Part shown: positions 1-7,907 of the stretch, piece by piece | How the letters are laid out: every line of letters starts with the position of its first letter | How positions within the stretch are numbered: position 1 is the stretch's first letter | Assembly (NCBI GenBank): GCA_016219235.1 | Contig: JACRBO010000461.1 | Coordinates: 1 to 13,621 of the forward strand | DNA length: 13,621 nt | From: Chloroflexota bacterium | GTDB lineage: Bacteria > Chloroflexota > Anaerolineae > Fen-1058 | Direction: 5' to 3' | Position numbers and translations under genes: made by a program | Notes under the pieces: model-generated | Seen by the model: only the letters and a program-made list of their open reading frames with translations | The model's database searches: none | Told to the model about the DNA's origin: nothing

Positions 1-3000
1 CGCAACACCATCGCGGGTAATCGCATCTTTGCAAACGGCGGTCTGGGGATCGATCTCTTCCCGAACGGTGTCACGCTCAACGATCCAACTGATGCCGACA
101 CGGGCGCAAATAACTTGCAGAACTTTCCCGTGATCGGTACAGTGAACAACATGAGCGGCGTGTTGACGGCGACGGGCACACTCACCAGTACGGCCAGCAC
201 CACTTTCACACTGCACTTCTACAGCAACACGGCGTGCGACGTCACCGGTTACGGCGAAGGGCAGACCTACCTCGGCGCGATCACGACTACGACGGATTCG
301 GCGGGTTTTACAGCCTTCACTGCCGCGCTGCCGATCAGCGTGCCCGATGGTGAATCGATCACGGCCACGGCGACTGATCCCGCTGGCAACACTTCGGAGT
401 TTTCGGTCTGCTCCAACCCGACCGGCTATGCGCCCATCAGCGGCCTGCAAGCCTTCAACGACAGCCCGACGTACCTCAGCGCGCCGACGCATTTCACAGC
501 TACCGTCACAGGCGGATCGGGCATCAGCTATGCATGGGATTTTGGCGATGGGTTCACCGGCAGCAGTGCGACGATCGCGCATTCCTACAACTCGATCGGC
601 ACATACACAGCCAGCGTCACCGCGACGAACAGCGGCAGTTCCGCTGTGGCCTCGACCATCGTCACGATCACGCAGCCGCCCGCCTGCGCGGCAACGTTCA
701 ATCACGGCGCGACCGTCTTCGCGAGCGAGGATGCAGCGGCTGTGCAGCAAGCAGTCGATGCGGCGAATGCTAACGATACGCTTCGGATCGCGGGCATGTG
801 CGCGGGAGTGGCCGCGCGGAATGGCGTGACGCAGACGGTCTACCTCGACAAGCCGCTTACCCTGCGCGGCGGTTACAGTCTGTTCGATTGGTCAACGCCG
901 TATCCGATCACACGCCCGACAACATTCGACGCGCAGGGCTTAAGCCGCGTGATCTTCATTACCAACACCGTGCCGGTGACGCTTGAGAACCTGATCGTCG
1001 CGAACGGCTTCATTAGCGGCACGGCGTCTGCCTGTCCCGACTACGGCTGCGGCGGCGGACTTTACAGCGACGGCGCACTCAACTTGAGCAACGTGCACCT
1101 GCTGAGCAGCACGGCGCGGCGCGCAGGCGGCGCGTATATCGCAGGCGCGCTGAATGCCATCGACACCACCTGGCAGAACAATCAATGTTCCGCCCAACGC
1201 GGCGGTGCGTTTGAGGTGTATGGCGCGGCCACATTGAACGGCGGCCTACTCGAAGGCAATCGCTGCGCCTACGGCGGCGGCCTCTTTGCGAACACCGCGC
1301 TGGCGATCAGCGGCACGCACTTCATCAGCAACACGGCGACCAGTCCCAGCGCCGGCTCGGGCGGCGCGATCTACGCGGCTGGAGCGGCGACATTGATCAA
1401 TGCGCGCTTTGAGCGCAACACAAGTTACACCGGCGGGGGGGCGGTGCTGCATTCAGGTGCTGATCCACTGGCGATCACGAGCACAACTTTTATCAGCAAC
1501 ACGGCGCTGAATGCCTCCGCGCAGGGCGGCGCACTGTACGCCAGCGGCCCGGTGGCAACCATCCACGATAGCGCGTTTCAGGGCAATCAAGTGCCCGGCG
1601 AAGGTGGAGCGATTGTGGCTTTTCGGGCCATTACGCTGACCAATACTTCGCTGATCTCGAATACGGCAGGCAAGCAAGGTGGTGCGATCTATCACTGGGG
1701 CCTGAGCGACGCCGGTGACACCAGTCAGATCTATCCGCTGGTCATGTCAGACACCGTACTGATGAACAACAGCGCCAGCAGCGAGGGCGGAGCGCTGTAC
1801 TTCCGGCGCGGCTTCGCGGCCGCCAATGTACCGGTTCAGATCCATCTCACTTCCTTGCTGAGCAACACGGCTGTCTTCAGTGGCGGGGCGGTGTACCTCG
1901 GCCAGCCAAGTGTGATCGCAGACAGCATTGTGCAAAGTAATGCCAGCCTCAGTGCAGCAGGTGGTGGTCTGTTCGCCGAAGATGCATTGGAGATGGCGCG
2001 AACAACCGTGCAGGGCAACACGGCTAGTCGGGCGAGCGGCGCGTATCTGAAGGGTACTCTCGCAACAATCGATACAACGTGGCTCAACAACCAATGCTCC
2101 GTGCAGCGCGGCGGCGCGTTCGAGGTGTATGGCAATGCCACCGTGATTGGCGGCCGGTTGGAAGGTAACCAATGCTACTATGCGGGCGGCATCTTTGCGG
2201 ATGCAGCCCTATCGATCAGCGGCACACACTTCATCAGCAACACGGCGGCCAGCGCCAGCGCCGGTTCGGGCGGCGCGATCTATGCCGATGGGACGTTGAC
2301 GCTGATCGATGCGCGCTTCGAGCGCAACGCCAGTTACACCGGCGCGGGGGCAGTGCTGCATTCGGGCACTGAGCCACTGGCAATCACCGGCACGACCTTC
2401 ATCAGCAACACGGTGTTCAATGCCTCGGCGCAAGGTGGCGCGTTGTACGCCAGCGGCGCGACGGCAACCATCCACGACAGTCTTTTTCAGGGCAACACTG
2501 CGCCGGGCAGCAGCGGTGCGGGCGGCGCGATCGTCGGCTTTCAAGCCATGACCTTGACCCATGTGACGTTGATCTCGAACACGGCCGGCCAGCACGGCGG
2601 CGCGATCTATCACTGGGGCCTGAACGAGAGCGGCAACACCAGCCAGATTCAGCCGCTGATCATTTCAAACACGATCTTGATGAACAACACTGCCAACGGC
2701 GAAGGCGGCGCACTGTACTTTCGGCGCGGCTTTGCGGCAGTCAACACACCGGTTCAGATCGATCACGCTTCCTTCCGCAGCAACACAGCGCTGCTGAGAG
2801 GCGGGGCGCTGTACCTCGGCCAACCGAGTCTGATCGCGCGCAGCGAGTTCCGTGACAATGTGAGTTCATTGGCGGGCGGCGGACTATTTGCGCAGGACAG
2901 CGTGACCGTCAAGGGCGTGACGTTTGCTCACAACACCGCCGCAACCGATGGCGGCGCGGTGCGGTTGTCCGTCCAGCCGGGATCGATCAGTCGGGTGGAG

Positions 3001-3942
3001 AACAGCGTGTTTGCCGACAATCAAGCCGCGGGCAGCGGCGCGGCGATCTCGATCATTGCAGGTAAATCGATCGAGATCGTGCACAGCACGTTGGCCGGTG
3101 GCAGTTTGAATCCGAAGCAGGCGATCTATGCGGCGGGCAGTGCGGTGCATATTACGAACACGATCATCGCCAGTCACACCGTCGGCATCGAACGCGGCAA
3201 TCTGGCGACCGTGACGGCTCAACGCAATCTGTTCTTTGGCAACACTCTCGACATCACGGGCAGCGTCACGAACACCAGCCCGATCGCGGGTGAGCCACGC
3301 TTCATCGATCCCGCCAGCGATGATTATCACCTATCGCTTGGATCGGCGGCGCTGGATGCAGGCCTTAATCTGAATCTGAGCACCGACTTTGAAGACGACT
3401 TACGCTTCATCGGTGCGGGTGTAGACGTAGGCGCGGATGAATTCGGCGACGCGGCGTTGATCGGCGGCGGCCAGACGACGCAGATCGGCGTGCAGCCGCG
3501 GCCCGGTCAGCAGATTTCGATCACGATCCCGCCGGGCGCTGGCGGAGGAACGGGCGTCATTCACCTGCTGCCCATCATCACACCCACACGGCCTCTGCCG
3601 CCTCGACGATCCTACGCCAACCTCGGCTTCACGCTGCAAACGCAGCCGGGCGGCGGATTGAGGCTCGCCAACGCCGAGACCTTTTTGGAGCCGATCACGA
3701 TCGAGTTGCGGTACACCGACGCGGATGTGGCCGGTATGAATGAAGCGGCGCTTGACTTGCTGGTGTGGGATGAGATCAGGCAGATATGGATCACGGCGCA
3801 AGAGTCGTGCGCTTCGCCGATGTCACCTGTGCGGCAGGCCGGATCAAATACGCTGATCGTGTCGACGTGCGCTGAAGGGGAGTTTGCGCTGGCGGGTGGG
3901 CCGTATCAACTGTATTTGCCTGTCATTTTCAACAGTCCATAG
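1..3942 (+). CDS. Giant exported parallel beta-helix protein with PKD domain and choice-of-anchor Q region, 5' end cut by window
   Basis: The frame is open from base 1 and reads as good protein there (NTIAGNRIFANGG, then NDPTDADTGANNLQNFPV, a typical end of a beta-helix segment). The gene therefore begins outside the window, and the in-frame TTG at 115 is not a credible start. In order: helix end (1-117), Ig-like segment (118-400), PKD domain with WDFGDG (about 440-675), a region of the AVQQAVDAANANDTLRIAG type (679-1012), then many right-handed beta-helix rungs (1013-3280) alternating F-x-x-N and GGA[IL]Y motifs as in Chlamydia Pmp-type repeats. A choice-of-anchor Q-like stretch follows (3289-3450, FIDPASDDYHL...ALDAG), then a C-terminal module (3451-3939) ending YQLYLPVIFNSP. 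The helix contains a tandem duplication of about 300 residues. It is probably a surface or secreted adhesin-like or structural protein. The substrate is unknown and no enzymatic site was recognised. Confidence 0.88.
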   Translation, partial: RNTIAGNRIFANGGLGIDLFPNGVTLNDPTDADTGANNLQNFPVIGTVNNMSGVLTATGTLTSTASTTFTLHFYSNTACDVTGYGEGQTYLGAITTTTDSAGFTAFTAALPISVPDGESITATATDPAGNTSEFSVCSNPTGYAPISGLQAFNDSPTYLSAPTHFTATVTGGSGISYAWDFGDGFTGSSATIAHSYNSIGTYTASVTATNSGSSAVASTIVTITQPPACAATFNHGATVFASEDAAAVQQAVDAANANDTLRIAGMCAGVAARNGVTQTVYLDKPLTLRGGYSLFDWSTPYPITRPTTFDAQGLSRVIFITNTVPVTLENLIVANGFISGTASACPDYGCGGGLYSDGALNLSNVHLLSSTARRAGGAYIAGALNAIDTTWQNNQCSAQRGGAFEVYGAATLNGGLLEGNRCAYGGGLFANTALAISGTHFISNTATSPSAGSGGAIYAAGAATLINARFERNTSYTGGGAVLHSGADPLAITSTTFISNTALNASAQGGALYASGPVATIHDSAFQGNQVPGEGGAIVAFRAITLTNTSLISNTAGKQGGAIYHWGLSDAGDTSQIYPLVMSDTVLMNNSASSEGGALYFRRGFAAANVPVQIHLTSLLSNTAVFSGGAVYLGQPSVIADSIVQSNASLSAAGGGLFAEDALEMARTTVQGNTASRASGAYLKGTLATIDTTWLNNQCSVQRGGAFEVYGNATVIGGRLEGNQCYYAGGIFADAALSISGTHFISNTAASASAGSGGAIYADGTLTLIDARFERNASYTGAGAVLHSGTEPLAITGTTFISNTVFNASAQGGALYASGATATIHDSLFQGNTAPGSSGAGGAIVGFQAMTLTHVTLISNTAGQHGGAIYHWGLNESGNTSQIQPLIISNTILMNNTANGEGGALYFRRGFAAVNTPVQIDHASFRSNTALLRGGALYLGQPSLIARSEFRDNVSSLAGGGLFAQDSVTVKGVTFAHNTAATDGGAVRLSVQPGSISRVENSVFADNQAAGSGAAISIIAGKSIEIVHSTLAGGSLNPKQAIYAAGSAVHITNTIIASHTVGIERGNLATVTAQRNLFFGNTLDITGSVTNTSPIAGEPRFIDPASDDYHLSLGSAALDAGLNLNLSTDFEDDLRFIGAGVDVGADEFGDAALIGGGQTTQIGVQPRPGQQISITIPPGAGGGTGVIHLLPIITPTRPLPPRRSYANLGFTLQTQPGGGLRLANAETFLEPITIELRYTDADVAGMNEAALDLLVWDEIRQIWITAQESCASPMSPVRQAGSNTLIVSTCAEGEFALAGGPYQLYLPVIFNSP
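1051..1959 (+). repeat. Beta-helix tandem duplication, unit A (909 bp)
   Basis: This is the first copy of a segment of about 303 codons that recurs immediately downstream. It starts at the GGGLY motif and runs through AIDTTWQNNQC, HFISNTA, FERN, GGAIYHWGL and GGALYFRRGFAA landmarks, all of which reappear in the same order in unit B. The reading frame is kept. The landmark HFISNTA lies exactly 909 bases before its partner. Confidence 0.85.
1960..2874 (+). repeat. Beta-helix tandem duplication, unit B (915 bp)
   Basis: This is the second copy of the segment, starting at GGGLF. Over the stretch from HFISNTA to FQGN I count 74 of 90 residues identical to unit A. The offset to unit A grows from 909 to 918 bases by the GGAIYHWGL motif, because three residues are inserted near the APGSSGAGGA stretch. 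One residue is lost near the end of the unit. Confidence 0.85.
2875..2964 (+). repeat. Partial third copy (unit C) of the beta-helix repeat
   Basis: The GGGLFAQDSVTVKGVTFAHNTA stretch matches the opening of unit B (GGGLFAEDALEMARTTVQGNTA). After about 30 codons the similarity to the long unit is lost and other helix rungs follow. This suggests the duplication junction lies here. Confidence 0.6.
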
Positions 3943-3952
3943 GGAGGCCTCC
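3943..3952 (+). promoter_or_regulatory. Palindromic ribosome-binding site of the S8 protease gene
   Basis: The ten bases between the stop of the beta-helix gene and the ATG at 3953 are GGAGGCCTCC, a perfect palindrome whose left half is a strong Shine-Dalgarno sequence. It fixes 3953 as the start rather than an upstream in-frame codon at 3884 lying inside the previous gene. The short spacing implies co-translation with the preceding gene. Confidence 0.75.
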
Positions 3953-6900
3953 ATGAAACACAAATCGAACATCGTGCTGCTGATCGTTTTGCTTATCGTC
4001 GCGTTGGCGGTTGTCGTGGGAGCGCGCACCCACGTGGTGACCGCGGTCGAGATCGAGGCGGTGCAAGATCGTCCCGACCTCAATCGTTTGCTGGACATGG
4101 CGGAAGATCAAGGCCGCGTCATGATCATCGTCGGCTTCGAGCTGCCCGGTTACGATCCGGCGCGCATGGCGGCTGATGCGCAGGCGGAGGCCGAGCAGAC
4201 GGCGGCCATCGCACAGGCGCAGGCCGCGCTGCTCGATCGGCTGTCGGGCCTCGACGTCACTTCGATCAAGACGTTTGACTATATCCCGTTCATGGCTCTG
4301 ACGATCGATGCGGCGGGCTTGAAAGCACTGGCCGCCGATCCGCTGGTCAGCAGTATCGAAGAAGACGTGCCGGTATCGCCCGATCTAGCGCAGAGCGTGC
4401 CGCTGATCAAGGCTGACTATGTGCACATCGTGGGTTACAGCGGCGAGGGTCAAACCGTGGCGGTGTTGGATACAGGTGTAGCCAAGACACACCCGGCTTT
4501 ATCCGGCAAAGTCGTGTCGGAAGCGTGCTATTCGACGAACAACGCGGGGCAAGGCGCTTCGTCGTTGTGTCCGGGCGGTGCAACAAGTTCCACCGCGTCC
4601 GGCTCCGGCGTCAACTGCGCCACGACGACCACCGGCTGTGATCACGGTACGCACGTGGCCGGCATCGTCAGCGGCGTCGCGCCCAACGCCAATCTCATCG
4701 CCATTCAAGTCTTCTCGCGCTTCACCAACACACCCGGTAACACGTCGTGTACCGGCACCAGTCCCTGCACCAAAGCTTTCACGTCTGACGTGATCGCCGG
4801 ACTGAATCGCGTGTACGCGCTGCGTACCACGTACAGCATCGCGTCGGTCAACATGAGCCTGGGCGGCGGCCAGTATACGGCCACCTGCGACAGCACCGAG
4901 GCGGCGCGCAAAGCGGCGATCGATCTGCTGCGCAGCGCGAACATCGCCAGTGTCATCGCGGCGGGCAACAGCGACTATCGGAACGCGATGGCGGCGCCCG
5001 CCTGCATCTCGACGGCGATTAGTGTAGGCGCGACGACGAAGACCGATCAGGTGGCGTCGTATTCCAATCTCGCGTCGTTCACCACACTGCTGGCGCCGGG
5101 GTCCGACATTTACGCGCCAGTGCCCGGCAACAACTACGATTCGAAGAACGGCACGTCGATGGCCGCGCCGCACGTGGCGGGTGCGGTCGCCATTTTGAAG
5201 CAGGCCAAACCGGCCGCGACCGTCAGCGAAATCATCACCCAGCTAACGACCACCGGGACGTTTGTTACGGATCAACGATCGGGCGGCAGCGTGACCAAGC
5301 GCCGCCTGGATGTCTGGCAGGCCATGTGCGGTTTCATCACGTGCGACATCGACGACTTTCGCGTGATCCAGCTCAACCAGACGCTGACGGGTAACATCAA
5401 TCCGGCGACCGACATCGACAACTATTATTTTCCCGGCCAGGCGGGCAACAAGCTCACGATTCAAATGAACCGCACCAGCGGCAGCGTCGATCCGTACCTG
5501 GAGTTGATCGATCCCGACGGCGACCGCGTGTCCACCAACAACAACGGCGGCGGCGGCGTGAACGCGCTGATCAACGGCTACACGCTGCAAGATACCGGTC
5601 TGTATCGCATTCACGGCAAAGGCGTGGCCGGCACGGGCGGCTACCAGTTGAGCGCGTCGAGCCAGAGCGTGGCGCTGAACCCGGTGCCTGTTATTACCAG
5701 GCTCAGCCCGAACTCGGCTACGGCCACATCTATCGGCGCAGATTTCTGGGTCGCCATTCACGGCAGCAACTTCATGCCGACCTCGGAAGTGCGCTGGAAC
5801 AGTTCACTGCGCATCATGGCGTACAGCAGCAGCCAGCTGATCTACATCCGCGTGCTGGGCAGCGACATCAACTTCCCCGCGCCGCGCACGGCGTTCATCA
5901 CGGTGAAGAACCCCGCGCCGGGCGGTGGCACATCGATTTCGATGGCATTCGCAATCACGTTTCCGTTTCTCGGCGAAAGTGCCTTGATCGCGCCGCTGCC
6001 CAATACCAGCCTGAGCGCCGGGGTCAGCACGACCTTCGTGATCAGCTGGACGCATCCGATCAGCTCGTGGCGCACGATGCAGAACATGGACTTGCGACTG
6101 CGTGACGACGCGGGCAACACCGCCATGTGGCTGCGCCTGACCGAGGCCAATCCCACCAGCACCTTGTCGCTGCTCAACAGCGCCGAGACACCCATCATCA
6201 GCACGACGCTGGTCAGCAATCAGTTCGGCCAGGGCGGCGATCTGATCGTGCCCGACGGCGTGACGCTCCACACGACTGAGACGAAGTTCTTCGGCTCCGG
6301 ACAGACCATCGTGTTCAGCCCGACCGTCACCTTCGATCCGGCGGTGGCGGGCACGTACAACATCGAGTTTCGCGTGGACAATGAGCAGGGCGAAGTGCAG
6401 GACGACGATGTGTTCGGCACGCTGATCATCGAACCGGCCGGCTGCGCCACATCGCTCTCGAGCGTGATGCTGAGCGGCACCTTGACGGGAACCGTCAACA
6501 CGCCGTATCTGTACACGGCCACGATCGATCCGCCAAATGCCACGCTGCCGATCACGTACACGTGGTCACCCGAACCGGACAGTGGTCAGGGCACGTCAAA
6601 CGCGACGTATACGTGGCTGACGCCGGGTGAGTCCATCGTCTTTGTCGGTGTCGAGAACTGCGGCACGTTTGTCGCGGATCTCAAGGTCGTCAATGTGCGT
6701 ACCACCACGCTGCCCGATCTATCGTTGAGCAAGACCGCACCTGTCGTGGCGCTGCCCGGCGAGCCGATCACGTACACGCTGACGATCACCAACAGCGGCG
6801 TCGATACAGCCAACAATGTGATCATCACGGATGTCCTGCCCTTCGGCGCGAACTACATCAGCGGCGGCACGAAGAACGGCAGCGCCGTGACGTGGACGAT

Positions 6901-7825
6901 TCCCAGTCTGACCGGCTTCGGCGCCGTGACGCAGACGACGTTGATCGTCACGGCGACCTCGACGATCACCAACAGTAATTACGCCGCCCGTGCCAGCGGC
7001 GGTTACTCCACGACAGGCAGCCCAACTGTCACAACGCGCATCGTCGATGCCAAAGTCGATGTTGCGCCCCTGGTGACGGGCACATTGAGCTACAACAATC
7101 CCGGCGCGACGACGGCGGTCACTGTGCCGATGGGATCAGTCTTTGAGGAGACAACCATCGCGTATCAAGAGCTCGTTTCGCCGACACATCCGCTGCCGTC
7201 CGGTTCACGCTTCGCCGGCCGTGCGCTGCGGCTCGACGGCTATCAGGCGAACGTGTTCGCGCCCGACCTCGCGCTGGGTGAAGCGATCCCGATCGTGTTG
7301 ACGTACACCGACGGCGACGTTGCCGGTCTCGACGAGAATCTGCTGGGGCTGTCTCGCTGGACAGGCAACGCGTGGTCGTCGAACGATATCACGTGCCAAC
7401 CTGAGCCGTCGAACAATCGCAGCGTGTGCCAGGCACAGACTTCGTCACTGGGCGAGTTCGCGTTGGTCGAGACGCAGTATCGGGTCTATCTGCCGCTGAT
7501 CATCAGGGACTTCGCACCAATCGGTGATTTCGTTCAGATCACGAACATCACGCTGGCAGGCAACGCGTATCAGGTGAACTTCACAACGTACAACTACACG
7601 CCGCAGCTGCCGGGCAAGCACGTGCACTTCTTCTTCAACACCGTGCCGCCCGATCAAGCGGGCATGCCGGGATCGGGGCCGTGGTACGTATACGGCGGCG
7701 GCAGCCCGTTCACGGGGTACGGCACAGCCGATCGGCCGCCGGCGGCGACGCAGTTATGCGCACTGGTCGCCAATCCCGATCACAGCATCGTGCTCAACAC
7801 GGGGAATTGCACCAACTTGCCGTGA
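3953..7825 (+). CDS. Secreted multidomain subtilisin-like serine protease (peptidase S8)
   Basis: This 1290-residue exported serine endopeptidase has a hydrophobic signal segment at residues 5-23, an inhibitor I9-like propeptide (about 54-142) and an S8 catalytic domain (about 165-435). The catalytic set is complete: Asp173 in VLDTGV, His231 in DHGTHVAG, Asn339 in AAGNS and Ser402 in NGTSMAAPHVAG. Next come a PPC domain (about 470-568), an IPT/TIG-like domain (577-670), an unrecognised beta-rich segment (675-830), a PKD/Ig-like domain (831-916) and a DUF11-type repeat (921-1030, PDLSLSKTAP). A C-terminal module (1031-1184) ending YRVYLPLII is shared with the upstream protein. A further tail of about 100 residues (1187-1290) is unrecognised. 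The ATG was chosen because a GGAGG lies just before it. The gene follows its neighbour by 10 bases and is probably in the same operon. The protease call is certain; its target is unknown. Confidence 0.95.
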   Translation: MKHKSNIVLLIVLLIVALAVVVGARTHVVTAVEIEAVQDRPDLNRLLDMAEDQGRVMIIVGFELPGYDPARMAADAQAEAEQTAAIAQAQAALLDRLSGLDVTSIKTFDYIPFMALTIDAAGLKALAADPLVSSIEEDVPVSPDLAQSVPLIKADYVHIVGYSGEGQTVAVLDTGVAKTHPALSGKVVSEACYSTNNAGQGASSLCPGGATSSTASGSGVNCATTTTGCDHGTHVAGIVSGVAPNANLIAIQVFSRFTNTPGNTSCTGTSPCTKAFTSDVIAGLNRVYALRTTYSIASVNMSLGGGQYTATCDSTEAARKAAIDLLRSANIASVIAAGNSDYRNAMAAPACISTAISVGATTKTDQVASYSNLASFTTLLAPGSDIYAPVPGNNYDSKNGTSMAAPHVAGAVAILKQAKPAATVSEIITQLTTTGTFVTDQRSGGSVTKRRLDVWQAMCGFITCDIDDFRVIQLNQTLTGNINPATDIDNYYFPGQAGNKLTIQMNRTSGSVDPYLELIDPDGDRVSTNNNGGGGVNALINGYTLQDTGLYRIHGKGVAGTGGYQLSASSQSVALNPVPVITRLSPNSATATSIGADFWVAIHGSNFMPTSEVRWNSSLRIMAYSSSQLIYIRVLGSDINFPAPRTAFITVKNPAPGGGTSISMAFAITFPFLGESALIAPLPNTSLSAGVSTTFVISWTHPISSWRTMQNMDLRLRDDAGNTAMWLRLTEANPTSTLSLLNSAETPIISTTLVSNQFGQGGDLIVPDGVTLHTTETKFFGSGQTIVFSPTVTFDPAVAGTYNIEFRVDNEQGEVQDDDVFGTLIIEPAGCATSLSSVMLSGTLTGTVNTPYLYTATIDPPNATLPITYTWSPEPDSGQGTSNATYTWLTPGESIVFVGVENCGTFVADLKVVNVRTTTLPDLSLSKTAPVVALPGEPITYTLTITNSGVDTANNVIITDVLPFGANYISGGTKNGSAVTWTIPSLTGFGAVTQTTLIVTATSTITNSNYAARASGGYSTTGSPTVTTRIVDAKVDVAPLVTGTLSYNNPGATTAVTVPMGSVFEETTIAYQELVSPTHPLPSGSRFAGRALRLDGYQANVFAPDLALGEAIPIVLTYTDGDVAGLDENLLGLSRWTGNAWSSNDITCQPEPSNNRSVCQAQTSSLGEFALVETQYRVYLPLIIRDFAPIGDFVQITNITLAGNAYQVNFTTYNYTPQLPGKHVHFFFNTVPPDQAGMPGSGPWYVYGGGSPFTGYGTADRPPAATQLCALVANPDHSIVLNTGNCTNLP

Positions 7826-7837
7826 AATGAGTTTCAC

Positions 7838-7880
7838 CCTCTTCGCCTGATTTGGAGGAACGTCGAATCAGGCGAAGAGG
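7838..7880. terminator. Perfect 15-bp hairpin between convergent genes, probable bidirectional terminator
   Basis: Arms 7838-7852 (CCTCTTCGCCTGATT) and 7866-7880 are exact reverse complements around a 13-base loop. The hairpin begins 13 bases after the protease stop and lies 27 bases from the stop of the convergent nuclease gene, the expected place for a shared terminator. There is no T-run on either side, so it may act as a 3'-end stabilising or Rho-dependent structure rather than a classic intrinsic terminator. Confidence 0.6.
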
Positions 7881-7907
7881 AGGGGTCATAGTTAGCCCTG
7901 CCAGCCC

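Noticed and set aside
1051..2964. CRISPR array or mobile repeat
   Set aside because: The periodicity is coding, in frame and about 909 bases long. It reflects beta-helix duplication, with no short repeat-spacer structure.
940..3801. Several antisense open frames under the beta-helix gene
   Set aside because: Arg/Ala/His-rich translations without motifs. They are shadows of the codon bias on the opposite strand.
115..3942. Start of the beta-helix gene at TTG 115
   Set aside because: The frame is open and protein-like from base 1, with a recognisable beta-helix end before 115, so the gene is truncated by the window edge.
3884..3952. Upstream start for the S8 protease
   Set aside because: It lies inside the previous gene, adds an atypical N-terminus before the signal segment and has no ribosome site, while ATG 3953 has GGAGG next to it.
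4499..5173. 224-codon antisense frame under the protease domain
   Set aside because: Arg/Gly-rich, no domain, fully inside a confident catalytic domain on the other strand.
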